From Bacteroidota bacterium (GTDB lineage Bacteria > Bacteroidota > Ignavibacteria > SZUA-365), in assembly GCA_014860565.1 (NCBI GenBank), contig JACZJN010000071.1, positions 1 through 64,000 of the forward strand: a stretch of 64,000 nucleotides of DNA. The letters are read 5' to 3'. The notes under the pieces are model-generated. The model was given only the letters and a program-made list of their open reading frames with translations, had not been told where the DNA came from and searched no databases. Positions 51,785 to 60,368 of the stretch are shown piece by piece (position 1 is the stretch's first letter; every line of letters starts with the position of its first letter). A program made the position numbers and the translations under genes.

Positions 51785-53248
51785 ATGGAAGATTTTATAC
51801 TGGGTGCATATGTATTCTCTCTGAGCATCCTGTTCTTGTTCGGGTCGCACGGTTTCGTGATGATCTACTACTATTTCAAGAACAAGGACAAGGCGCCGGA
51901 AGGGATGGCGGTCCTGGACGACCTGCCCATGGTGACCGTTCAGCTCCCGGTGTACAACGAACTGTATGTCGTAGAGCGGCTCATCGATGCTGTCTGCGCG
52001 ATTGATTATCCCAAGGAAAAATTGGAAATTCAGGTTCTTGATGACTCCACCGACGAGACTGTCGAGGTTATCGCAGCCGCTGTTGCCGCCAGGCAGGCCG
52101 AAGGCTTCGACATCGTCCAGGTTCGCCGTGAGAACAGAGTCGGCTTCAAGGCCGGAGCACTGCGCTATGGCATGGATATCGCGAAAGGCGAGTTTATCGC
52201 GATATTTGACGCAGATTTTGTTCCCAGGGCGAACTTCCTTACCGAAACACTTCGTCATTTTACGAATGATCGAATCGGTATGGTGCAGACCCGCTGGGAG
52301 CATCTGAACAACGAGTTTTCACTTTTGACACGCGCCCAGGGCATCGCCCTCGACGGTCATTTCGTGATCGAGCAGCAGGTGCGCAACAAATCCGGATTTT
52401 TCATCAATTTCAACGGGACAGCCGGAGTATGGCGCCGTTCGTGCATCGTGGACGCCGGAAACTGGGAAGCCGACACGCTGACCGAGGATCTCGATCTGAG
52501 TTATCGCGCACAGCTCAAGGGCTGGCGCTTCGTATATCTCAATAATGTGACTTCCCCGGCCGAGCTGCCGTCTGAAATCAACGCGCTGAAATCCCAGCAA
52601 TTTCGATGGACCAAGGGTGCCATCGAAACCGCGCGGAAAATTCTTCCCCGCGTCTGGAAGGCCAAGCTCCCGCTGCGCGTCAAGCTGCAGTCGACCGTAC
52701 ACCTGACCAACAACCTCGTGTTCCCCTTCATTCTTCTGACCGGCATTCTCAACGTACCGCTGGTCTTCATCAAGCACTCCGGGCGCCACGAGACGTTTTT
52801 TGCCTTCATGTCGATTTTCGTGCTCGCCTTCATCAGCTCCTTCCTGTTCTATCTCTATTCTCAGAAAGATGTGTATACGGATTGGAAAAAGAGGATTTTC
52901 CTTTTCCCGCTTTTCATGTCGGGCAGCATGGGCTTTTCCGTGAATAACTCCCGTGCCGTCATCGAAGGACTTCTGAACCGGAAAAGCGCGTTTATCCGCA
53001 CGCCGAAATTCCGTATTGAGACCGACAAGGACACCTGGAAAAACAAGAAGTACCAGGCCTCGACAAAGAAAATCTCGCTTGGCGTGATTTTTGAAATCGT
53101 GCTGGCACTGTACTGTTTCATTGGTGTCGTCGCATCGGTCTGGTTTCTCGAAATCGCCGCCCTGCCGTTCCAGTTACTGTTTTTCCTGGGCTTCGGTCTG
53201 GTTGGCCTTCTGTCTATCCGTCATGCCCTCGGGCCGCGGAGCGCCTGA
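51785..53248 (+). CDS. Membrane glycosyltransferase family 2
   Basis: This 487-residue membrane enzyme resembles cellulose synthase-like or ceramide glucosyltransferase-like GT2 proteins. An N-terminal membrane segment precedes the catalytic domain with VQLPVYNE, DDSTDET, DADF, TEDLDLSYRA and QQFRWTKG (the D, DxD, TED and QxxRW signatures). At least four membrane segments follow. Processive synthesis or glycosylation of an envelope lipid is possible; the product cannot be read from sequence. It follows lptE by about 40 bases, suggesting a role in surface glycans. GGTGAAATC lies shortly before the ATG. Confidence 0.88.
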   Translation: MEDFILGAYVFSLSILFLFGSHGFVMIYYYFKNKDKAPEGMAVLDDLPMVTVQLPVYNELYVVERLIDAVCAIDYPKEKLEIQVLDDSTDETVEVIAAAVAARQAEGFDIVQVRRENRVGFKAGALRYGMDIAKGEFIAIFDADFVPRANFLTETLRHFTNDRIGMVQTRWEHLNNEFSLLTRAQGIALDGHFVIEQQVRNKSGFFINFNGTAGVWRRSCIVDAGNWEADTLTEDLDLSYRAQLKGWRFVYLNNVTSPAELPSEINALKSQQFRWTKGAIETARKILPRVWKAKLPLRVKLQSTVHLTNNLVFPFILLTGILNVPLVFIKHSGRHETFFAFMSIFVLAFISSFLFYLYSQKDVYTDWKKRIFLFPLFMSGSMGFSVNNSRAVIEGLLNRKSAFIRTPKFRIETDKDTWKNKKYQASTKKISLGVIFEIVLALYCFIGVVASVWFLEIAALPFQLLFFLGFGLVGLLSIRHALGPRSA

Positions 53249-53289
53249 TTTTCTATCAACGGAGAGCGTAGCGGAATCTTGCTGCAATT

Positions 53290-54183
53290 TTGAATCTGTA
53301 TGAATGGAATTTCGCCACAGCGGCCGCGGCTGATGTGGCGAAATATTTTCTTTACGACGGCACCATGGAGCAATCGGCACCGGGAAATATGTTCTACGAC
53401 ATCGCCGCGCTTGAGCGGCATCTTGTCGCCTACCCTGCTTCGCCGCTTTTCGCGCGTCTCGCCTCCCTGTACATCGACAACAATCGTCCCGCCCAGGCAC
53501 TGAAACTTTGTCTTCAGGGCATCAAGCTGCATCCCGATTATCCGACTGGACTTCTGATGATCGCCCGTGCACAGATAATGCTGCGGCAATACAGCGACGC
53601 GAGGCAGACCCTGCACGAGCTGATCCGTATCCTGCCGTCGTGTACCGCCGCCGTGCGGCTGATCGACCGGATGACAGAGCTGGAACTCGAATATCCTCCG
53701 TATGCCGCTTCGGGCGGCTTGCTGGTCTCGCAACACAGTGTGACGCGCGATGCGGAACGCGATCGCCGGCAGCAGTGGAGTCATCAGGACGACATTCTTC
53801 CCGGCATCGAGAGTTTTTCTCCCCCGTCTCCGAGTCCTGCGACCGTCAAGGAAGCGAAATCCGAACCCGCTCCATCTGCGCCGCTTTTCGACCTCGGTGC
53901 GCTGGCCGAGCGTTTGGAAGGCGCGCGCATTCCCTCCCTTCCCGAAGAGGATGAGCGCGGAGAAAGCACAGGCGACGACGAGACGCTCGAAGAAGTCAAT
54001 CTCAACCTTCGTCCGGTCACGGAAACCCTGATCGCGATATACGAACAACAGGGGCGCTGGCGCGAAGCCATCGACGGCTATCAGCGTCTTGCGCTCAAGC
54101 AGGCTGGGCGGCGCGAGTATTTCGAGGGGAAAATCAGGGAGACGGAGGCCAAGCGGGACAGCGAGAATTCACCGAAACAATAA
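53290..54183 (+). CDS. Tetratricopeptide repeat protein
   Basis: This protein of about 297 residues holds TPR-like helical pairs at about 40-125 (SPLFARLASLYIDNNRPAQA, DYPTGLLMIARAQIML) and again near the C-terminus (ETLIAIYEQQGRWREAIDGY). A charged, probably disordered linker lies between. No catalytic motif is visible, and no signal peptide is present, so a cytoplasmic scaffolding or assembly role is likely. The start is uncertain: TTG at 53290 is the longest option, with an in-frame ATG at 53365. It is downstream of the glycosyltransferase by about 40 bases. Confidence 0.7.
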   Translation: MNLYEWNFATAAAADVAKYFLYDGTMEQSAPGNMFYDIAALERHLVAYPASPLFARLASLYIDNNRPAQALKLCLQGIKLHPDYPTGLLMIARAQIMLRQYSDARQTLHELIRILPSCTAAVRLIDRMTELELEYPPYAASGGLLVSQHSVTRDAERDRRQQWSHQDDILPGIESFSPPSPSPATVKEAKSEPAPSAPLFDLGALAERLEGARIPSLPEEDERGESTGDDETLEEVNLNLRPVTETLIAIYEQQGRWREAIDGYQRLALKQAGRREYFEGKIRETEAKRDSENSPKQ

Positions 54184-54198
54184 CACGAGGGAACGATC

Positions 54199-54738
54199 AT
54201 GCTCACCACCGCTCATGCAATGCTGCTTGTCATCGATGTTCAGGGCAAACTGGCCGATCTGGCCTGGCGCTCCGAACAGCTGCAGAAGAATATCCGTATC
54301 CTGATCGAAGGCATGAAGGTGCTCGGAGTGCCTGTCGTCGCTACCGAACAGTATCCGAAAGGACTCGGCGGCACCGTGCCTGCCATCGCCGAACTGCTGG
54401 GCGACACCCCGATAATAGAGAAAAACAGCTTTTCCTGTTGTGGTGAATTTGAATTCGAAAGCAAACTCACCGAAATGCATAAAACCGATATCATCGTCTG
54501 TGGTATCGAGACGCATGTCTGCGTCTACCAGACCACACGCGATCTTCTCACGCTGGGCTACAACGTACATCTGGTAACCGATGCAGTGTCGAGCCGCACC
54601 GAGGAAAACTGGATGCTGGGAATCGACGTCAGCCGCTCCCTCGGCGCCAAGCTGACCGGTACCGAGATGGTGCTGTTTGAGCTGTTGAAGGAATCAGGCA
54701 CCGACTCGTTCAAAGCGATTTCGAAGATGGTCAAGTAG
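54199..54738 (+). CDS. Isochorismatase-like cysteine hydrolase
   Basis: This 179-residue protein has the catalytic triad of the isochorismatase-like family: Asp13 in VIDVQG, Lys75 in IEKNSFSCC and Cys108 in GIETHVCV. Family members include nicotinamidases and hydrolases such as YcaC-like proteins; the HVCVYQTTRDLL segment is typical of the latter. The usual cis-peptide glycine precedes the active-site region. Substrate is unknown. The gene lies 15 bases after the TPR gene, so it is probably part of the same cluster, and it is followed by a perfect palindrome. Confidence 0.87.
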   Translation: MLTTAHAMLLVIDVQGKLADLAWRSEQLQKNIRILIEGMKVLGVPVVATEQYPKGLGGTVPAIAELLGDTPIIEKNSFSCCGEFEFESKLTEMHKTDIIVCGIETHVCVYQTTRDLLTLGYNVHLVTDAVSSRTEENWMLGIDVSRSLGAKLTGTEMVLFELLKESGTDSFKAISKMVK

Positions 54739-54795
54739 GGGAAGAATCTCGTCCCGGACGAGAGGAAAGTAAAACTCCCGATACAATCCAAACAA

Positions 54796-54825
54796 TGTAG
54801 GGGCGCAGCATGCTGCGCCCCTACA
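54796..54825. repeat. Perfect 30-bp palindrome, repeat family B
   Basis: TGTAGGGGCGCAGCA is followed at once by its exact reverse complement. It lies between two convergent genes and could form a strong hairpin ending either transcript. The same 30 bases occur at 63031-63060 and 63402-63431. Confidence 0.95.
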
Positions 54826-54890
54826 CGTGTGCGGGTAATTTTTATTTGCGGGGGATTCTCGTATTCGGCGAATCCACGGTCGCGACGAGA

Positions 54891-57008
54891 TCACTTCTTG
54901 GGTTCGAACTGCGCGTCGTCGATTTCAGTGTTGTGCTTGTAGGATGTGATGGTTGCCTTCTGCGTCATCCCGGTCGACTCGACCGTGAGGGAGAAAGGAA
55001 GCATGACGCCATCAACTTGCTGGTAATCTCCGAAGGTCTTCATCACGGAGATAAGACCGTTCGGCGTGTCTTTGCTCGCTGACTCGGCGGCGAGGAGGAA
55101 GTTTTCAGCGTCGATGAACAGTTCATCAGTGCCATGCTTCTTCTTCAGGTTGAGCACATACACCACGCGACCGTTCATTTCCTTCTTTTCCGTCACCGTC
55201 GGTTCGTACCCGAGTTCCTTCCAGCGAACGACGCTGTTGAACTGCTCGTCCTCGAGCGTCTGCGCGAGGTCGTCGCCCTCCACTTCCACAAGCGGCTGCA
55301 TGGGCTGCCGACTCCAGGCCTTCTGGCCGTTGACCCATTCCTCGATTTCAAGAATCTGTGAGCCGCCGCCCATGTCGACCGAGAGCGTCACGAGCTGGTA
55401 TTTTTTGTTCGGCGCCATCGCGATTTCCTTGAACATCCCCTCGGCGGTGGCCGGTCCGAAGGAAATCGTCACATCGCCTTCGGTAATGCGTGATTTCTGT
55501 TTTGCGAATGCCGCATGGCCACCCATGGCTTCGATGTGTTTTTCGAGCAGTGTCGGACCGTCAATGTCGACCTCGTACGTCTTCGTCGCGGAGACGGGGT
55601 TCATATCGGTGTCATACATGTGAACTTCACCGAGCACGGAGAGGGGCTCCTTGATCACGCTGGCGTCTCCGACGGCAAGGAAGGCGACGTTGTCGGGCGT
55701 GAGGTATTTTTTCGCCAGTTTCTGCACGTCGTCAGCCGAGACGTTCATCATCTTGGCGACGTAGGTCTTGTAGTAATCCTTCGGCAGTCCGTAGAGGTCG
55801 ATGTTCTGTACCATCGAGGCGATGTTTGACGGGCTTTCCAGCCCCAGGAGAAAACGTCCCGCCGCATACTGCTTGTGCATGTCGATAGTTTCTTCATCGA
55901 CTTTTTCATCGCGCAGGCGGTTCATTTCCAGAAGAATCTGTGTGAATGCGGAATCGGTGGCAATACGGCGCACGTCGGCGGTGGCCTGCCAGAGACCGGC
56001 GGACTTGCGTGATTCCATGCTGCTATAGGCGCCGTAGGTGAAGCCATGCTTCTCGCGGAGGTTCGCGAACAGACGTCCCGAGAATCCGCCGCCGATGATG
56101 GAGTTCATCAATCCCGCTGCGATGTAATCAGGATTGCTGCGCTCCATGCCGGTTGCCTGCACCGTGATGGATGTCTGCGTCTGCGTCTTGCCGAGGTCGA
56201 CAAGATGCACGCTGTGTCCTGTGATGCGCTCGGGTTTGGGGAAATTGTCAACCGGCGGCGTGCCTTTCTTCCAGCTTCCGAAATATTTCTTCACGATGGG
56301 AAGAATTTCCTTCGGCGTCACATCGCCGACGATCGCGAGCGAGGCGTTATTCGGGATGAAGTAGCTCTTGTGAAATGCGACCAGTGCGTCGCGGCTGATT
56401 TTCTCCACGTCCTCTTCCGTACCGAAGTGGGAATAGGGATGCGGAGCGTATCCGACGGTGATCTGCATGCGACTCATGACTTCGTCAGGACTGCGCTTGA
56501 CGGTCCTGAGGCCGGAGAGGGACTGCTTTTTCTGCTTATCCAACTCGTCCTGCGGGAAGGTCGGGTTGTACATGGCGTCTGTCATCAGGGTGAGCAGCTT
56601 GTCCATGTTCTTTTTCAGACCGGAGCCGCTGATCGACATCTGATCGTCGGCCGCGCCGGCGCCGATGCTGAGACCGAGCGCGTCCGCTTCCTGCGCGAAT
56701 TGCAGGGAAGTGCGCGAAGACGTGCCGGATGTGAGCAGATCGGTGACGCTGCTCGCGATGCCGGATACGTCGCCGTCGTATTCCGATCCCGATTTGATCA
56801 GGACACGGAAGGTGACGACCGGCTGCGCGGCGTTGGTGATCACAAAGACCTTGAGCCCGTTGTCGAGCGTGGTTTCATAGAAATCCGGGAAGGACGCCTT
56901 GGGGGCGGGACCCGGTGCCGGTTTTTTCGACCGGTCGATCTGGGCTTCCAGCTGTCCGCCAACGAGCAGAAGGAGCGCAAAGATCATGAAAATGCGAAAG
57001 TATTTCAT
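54891..57008 (-). CDS. M16 peptidase-like partner with no catalytic motif, plus LolA-like domain
   Basis: This 705-residue protein has a signal peptide (KYFRIFMIFALLLLVGGQLEAQ) and two M16-type half-domains up to about residue 460. At the position of the zinc motif HxxEH it has SSVTDLL, so it lacks the metal-binding histidines and glutamate. The C-terminal 220 residues (from about TLLEKHIEAMGG) look like an outer-membrane-lipoprotein-sorting or LolA-like beta domain. The neighbouring M16 gene has a complete motif and is 29 bases upstream on the same strand, so the pair probably forms a heterodimer, as in other M16B systems. The ATG at 57008 with AGGA nine bases before is chosen. Confidence 0.85.
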   Translation of the reverse strand: MKYFRIFMIFALLLLVGGQLEAQIDRSKKPAPGPAPKASFPDFYETTLDNGLKVFVITNAAQPVVTFRVLIKSGSEYDGDVSGIASSVTDLLTSGTSSRTSLQFAQEADALGLSIGAGAADDQMSISGSGLKKNMDKLLTLMTDAMYNPTFPQDELDKQKKQSLSGLRTVKRSPDEVMSRMQITVGYAPHPYSHFGTEEDVEKISRDALVAFHKSYFIPNNASLAIVGDVTPKEILPIVKKYFGSWKKGTPPVDNFPKPERITGHSVHLVDLGKTQTQTSITVQATGMERSNPDYIAAGLMNSIIGGGFSGRLFANLREKHGFTYGAYSSMESRKSAGLWQATADVRRIATDSAFTQILLEMNRLRDEKVDEETIDMHKQYAAGRFLLGLESPSNIASMVQNIDLYGLPKDYYKTYVAKMMNVSADDVQKLAKKYLTPDNVAFLAVGDASVIKEPLSVLGEVHMYDTDMNPVSATKTYEVDIDGPTLLEKHIEAMGGHAAFAKQKSRITEGDVTISFGPATAEGMFKEIAMAPNKKYQLVTLSVDMGGGSQILEIEEWVNGQKAWSRQPMQPLVEVEGDDLAQTLEDEQFNSVVRWKELGYEPTVTEKKEMNGRVVYVLNLKKKHGTDELFIDAENFLLAAESASKDTPNGLISVMKTFGDYQQVDGVMLPFSLTVESTGMTQKATITSYKHNTEIDDAQFEPKK

Positions 57009-57036
57009 TGTCATCATTCCTGTGTCTCGTTGAGAA

Positions 57037-58362
57037 TCAGCTGTTTTTATCCATGACCACATACTTGACCACGTTCTTGCGCTCGGGGCGCAGATACGTG
57101 TTCGCCACGCGCTTGATGTCGTCGCGGGTCACGGCCATGTATTTCTCGAGTTCCTTGTTGACCAGATCGGTCTGGTTGCGGAACAGGGAGAACTGCGCGA
57201 GATTGCGAAGCTTCCCGTCGAGCGAAAGGAAGCTGCGTGTGAATTCGGTTTCCTTTGCCATACGGACTTTGTCAAACTCTTCCTGCGTGATGCCGTCGCG
57301 CTGCACTTTTTCGAGTTCTTCGCGAATGGCTTTCTCGATCGGTTCGAAGTCCACCCCCTGGTTGGCGATGGCGAAGAATGCGAACATGCCGGCTTTGTCG
57401 AGCGGCATGCCGAAGCTCGATGCCTGAAGGGCAAGCTGTTCGGTGTCGACCAGGCGCTGGTAGATGCGCGAGCTCTTGCCGTCGGAAAGCACGTTCCCCA
57501 GCAATTCGAGCGCGTAGGCGTCGGGATTGCGCGAATCGACCGTGACATACGACTCGATGTACGCAGGCAGAGGAGTGACTTCCTCTTCCACGATCATCGT
57601 ACGCGGTTCGGTCTGCTTGGGGATGACGACCTCGTTGCGCTCGGGCGCAGGACCGGCGGGAATGTCGCCGAAATAATCCTGGATCATCTTCTTGGTCTGT
57701 TTGACGTCGAGATCGCCGCCGACCACGAGACAGGCATTGTTCGGGAGGTAGTATTTGTCGTGGAACTGCCGGAATTCCGCGATGGACGCATTGTTGATGT
57801 CCTGCGCCACACCGATCGGCATCCATTCGTACGAGGATCCCTTGAAGGTGTTTTTGAAAAGATTATCACCGAGCGTGCCGAAAGGGCGGCCTTCGTACCG
57901 CTGCTTGAGTTCTTCCTTGACGACCTTGCGCTGCGTTTCCACGCCGAGGGAATCAATGACGAGATGCATCATTCGCTCGGACTCGATCCACAGTGCGAGC
58001 TGAAGCTGGTTGATGGGAACCTTGAAGAAGTAGTCTGTCTGATCGAAGGACGTGGATGCGTTCAGCACGCCGCCCGCCGCGGTGATCAGCTTGTCGACCT
58101 GTCCGCGCGGGATGTTTTTGGTGCCTTCGAACATGAGATGTTCGAAGAAGTGTGCGAAGCCGGTGCGGCCGGGGACCTCGTCTTTCGAGCCCACCCGGTA
58201 GAGCAGGTAGGTCATCGCTGTCGGTGCCGTGCGGTCCACATGCAGGATCACCGTCAGGCCATTATCCAGCTTGTATTCTTCGTACTGGATCGGCTTGAAG
58301 CTCTGCGCGTGCAGTCCCACGGCCAGCAGCAGCAGGAGCGGAATGAAAATCCGTAGTTTCAT
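57037..58362 (-). CDS. M16 zinc metallopeptidase, catalytic subunit
   Basis: This 441-residue periplasmic protein has a signal peptide (RIFIPLLLLLAVGLHAQ) and the inverted zinc motif HFFEH at residues 71-75, with further glutamates at 150-151 in KEELKQRYEG as the third ligand. M16 peptidases close over small peptides and cut them in a chamber formed with a second, often inactive, subunit. Here that partner is the next gene downstream. The length corresponds to a single M16B half. Its role is peptide degradation or processing in the envelope. The start lies 55 bases from the adjacent HAD gene. Confidence 0.93.
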   Translation of the reverse strand: MKLRIFIPLLLLLAVGLHAQSFKPIQYEEYKLDNGLTVILHVDRTAPTAMTYLLYRVGSKDEVPGRTGFAHFFEHLMFEGTKNIPRGQVDKLITAAGGVLNASTSFDQTDYFFKVPINQLQLALWIESERMMHLVIDSLGVETQRKVVKEELKQRYEGRPFGTLGDNLFKNTFKGSSYEWMPIGVAQDINNASIAEFRQFHDKYYLPNNACLVVGGDLDVKQTKKMIQDYFGDIPAGPAPERNEVVIPKQTEPRTMIVEEEVTPLPAYIESYVTVDSRNPDAYALELLGNVLSDGKSSRIYQRLVDTEQLALQASSFGMPLDKAGMFAFFAIANQGVDFEPIEKAIREELEKVQRDGITQEEFDKVRMAKETEFTRSFLSLDGKLRNLAQFSLFRNQTDLVNKELEKYMAVTRDDIKRVANTYLRPERKNVVKYVVMDKNS

Positions 58363-58416
58363 GGAAAGAACCTCAATGGAGATTGAAGTGATTGATTGAA
58401 TGTCGTATGTATCGTA

Positions 58417-59067
58417 TCAACCGGCGGATTGCAGGAAGGGGAGTTCGAGCAGGCCGCGAATTTCGTGAATGACGTAATCTGCGAGTCCGAGATAGTCCCG
58501 GCCAAGCGTGGTTTCCACCGCCACGCAGGTCATGCCGGCGTTTTTTGCGGATTCGATGCCCAGCGGGGCGTTCTCCACTACGAGGCATTCAGTCGGAGAC
58601 AGATTCATATGATGCATGGGAGCGAGGTATGGATCCGGGCTGGGCTTGGCGCGGCGCACTTCGTCGCCGGTGATCAGGAAGTCGAACAGAGTCCGATGGT
58701 CTCCGCTCAGCGCAGTTTCCATATTTTTCTTCGAGGAAGCCGTGACCAGTGCGGTCAGAAAACCCCGACGCCGCAGTTCGGCGATCACTTCGAAGACATG
58801 GGGATAGTAGGTCACCTCGACGATCGAGCGGTAGTACTCGCGTTTGCGGTCGATGAAGGCTTCATGCTCTTCGACGGGCAGCGTTACACCCGCCTCCGCA
58901 AGGAATGTCGGCAGGATTTCGCGCGAAGCGCGTCCCTCATGCAGCAGCACCGAATGTTCGGATACGCTGCCGCCGAGTTCCTGGAACATCTTTTCCCAGG
59001 CCAGATAATGAAAATGGAGAGTGTCGGCGATGACGCCGTCGAGGTCGAAAAAAACCGCCTTGATCAT
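58417..59067 (-). CDS. HAD-superfamily phosphatase, beta-phosphoglucomutase-like
   Basis: This 216-residue cytoplasmic protein has the HAD motifs in order: DLDGVIADT near residue 8 (nucleophile and acid aspartates), VTASS near residue 107, KPSPDPYL near residue 142 (lysine) and VVENAPLGIESAKNAG near residue 162 (final acids). The cap fits the beta-phosphoglucomutase-like subfamily, which includes sugar phosphatases and pyrophosphatases. Substrate is unknown. It is followed by the M16 pair on the same strand after 55 bases and lies next to the repeat-rich spacer. Confidence 0.88.
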   Translation of the reverse strand: MIKAVFFDLDGVIADTLHFHYLAWEKMFQELGGSVSEHSVLLHEGRASREILPTFLAEAGVTLPVEEHEAFIDRKREYYRSIVEVTYYPHVFEVIAELRRRGFLTALVTASSKKNMETALSGDHRTLFDFLITGDEVRRAKPSPDPYLAPMHHMNLSPTECLVVENAPLGIESAKNAGMTCVAVETTLGRDYLGLADYVIHEIRGLLELPFLQSAG

Positions 59068-59491
59068 AGGTCGCGTGCAGGTGTGACATCGGTCGCTACA
59101 GACTTATAATCTACGAAGAAAGTCCGGAAAAGTTCTAGGTAAAAGGGGAGGCACAGGAGGAGTAAGGGAGGGAGGGTTCGGAGGACACAGAGAAGAGCTT
59201 TACCACTGAGGCGCGCCGAGGGACGCAGAGGATTTTGAGGAAACGCTTCCGATTTCATCCCGGGTACTGTTGACAATCGTTGTGGGTGTTCACTCATCGT
59301 CATGCCGAGTGGGACGCGACAGCGACCGAATCGAGGCAGGGTCCCTCGATACGCGTCACCCGCCTCCGGCGTGCGCCGCTACTCGGGATGACGCTCCGTC
59401 CGTCAAAACCCCTCGGCGCGCCTCAGCGTGCCTCCGTGGTAAAATCTTCTCCGTGCTCTCTGCTTCCTCCCTCCCTTACTCCTCCTGCGCC
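59068..59491. repeat. Gene-free spacer of nested imperfect inverted repeats
   Basis: No gene is supported. The outer arms at 59148-59231 and 59411-59493 are imperfect reverse complements about 83 bases long (shared GAGGAGTAAGGGAGGGAGG and GAGGCGCGCCGAGG). The inner arms CGTCATGCCGAGT (59298) and ACTCGGGATGACG (59381) are a separate short inverted repeat. The pattern suggests one element inserted within another. The right outer arm ends at the stop codon of the membrane protein gene. Confidence 0.75.
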
Positions 59492-60121
59492 TCACTTCAT
59501 CAACGGCAGGATGACGGCGATGATCACCCACGCCTGCAGGAGCGTTAGCGCGATGCCGGCGAGTGCGCCTGCGATCACCTGCGCGATCGTGTGCGCCCGG
59601 AGGGTGACGCGGGCCCAGCCGAGCAGCGCGATGAGGGGCAGCGTCCACAGCAGCTCCCACCCGAAGAGGGGAAAGAGGAAGACCAACGGTCCGGTGAAGC
59701 CCATCATATGCGCACTGATTTTCCATCGTAGATTAATGGCGTTGAGGATGAGCGTGTTGACGAGGAAGCACCACATCAGTCCCCAGACGAACACCGAAGC
59801 GTTCAGGAAGAGAAGGAACATGAGTCCCCCGAGCGAAATCCCGGCGCTGATCATGTACGGTTTTGTGCGCTGCAGACGTTCGGGCACGTCGTAGGCGCTG
59901 ACCTGCTTCATTTTTCGCAGATACATGACGTACGCCATTTGCAGTCCTCCCGCACAGGCAGTCGCCACGACCCAGACCACCACCTGGTGGAAAATGCTGC
60001 CGTGCTCGTAGGCCAGGACGAGCAAGGCGAACACCGCGGCGGCGATCGTCGGGGGGATGAGCGCGATCGAAAGCCGATGCGCGAATTGTTCGGCGGGGGT
60101 GCGGGGCGTCGGATAATCCAT
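59492..60121 (-). CDS. PAP2-like membrane protein with degenerate active site
   Basis: This 209-residue protein has about five membrane segments and the order of motifs seen in PAP2-type lipid phosphatases: KISAHMMG near residue 135 resembles the KxxxxxxRP and SGH region only loosely, and ARVTLRAHTIAQ near residue 178 corresponds to SRxxxxxHxxxD with the final aspartate replaced by glutamine. It may be a weak or inactive PAP2 homologue, or use a different acid. The start is the ATG at 60121. Both sides carry inverted-repeat elements. Confidence 0.7.
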   Translation of the reverse strand: MDYPTPRTPAEQFAHRLSIALIPPTIAAAVFALLVLAYEHGSIFHQVVVWVVATACAGGLQMAYVMYLRKMKQVSAYDVPERLQRTKPYMISAGISLGGLMFLLFLNASVFVWGLMWCFLVNTLILNAINLRWKISAHMMGFTGPLVFLFPLFGWELLWTLPLIALLGWARVTLRAHTIAQVIAGALAGIALTLLQAWVIIAVILPLMK

Positions 60122-60136
60122 CCCGCAAGATATGAA

Positions 60137-60289
60137 GAGTAACCACGGATTGCACGGATTACACAGATTGGCTTTGTGTGCGCAATGTCTCGAAGATCGG
60201 GTGCGATATTTTTTCCAGAAGATTCGGGCGGGCGTTCGAGAAGCGCTCGAAGAACCAATCTGCGCTATCCGTGTAATCTGTGGTTACTC
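60137..60289. repeat. 153-bp element with 35-bp imperfect terminal inverted repeats
   Basis: GAGTAACCACGGATTGCACG begins the left arm (60137-60171), and the right arm (60255-60289) is its imperfect reverse complement, ending in GTGGTTACTC. The middle 83 bases are unrelated to the arms. It lies between the start of the PAP2-like gene and the large sorted protein gene, so it may carry or displace their promoters. Arms containing this AACCACRGATTACACGGAT pattern are familiar from dispersed repeats of many bacteria, which is recollection and not a search result. Confidence 0.75.
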
Positions 60290-60368
60290 CTCTCTGCCTT
60301 GTAAATCCTCACTGATTTCGGTAGTATTGGTCCGATACTCTCGACACCTGTTTTTCAGAGGATTCCTG

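Noticed and set aside
60132-60368. 79-residue N-terminal extension of the large sorted protein
   Set aside because: It runs across the 153-bp inverted-repeat element and delays the signal peptide; a good ribosome binding site precedes the ATG at 60369.
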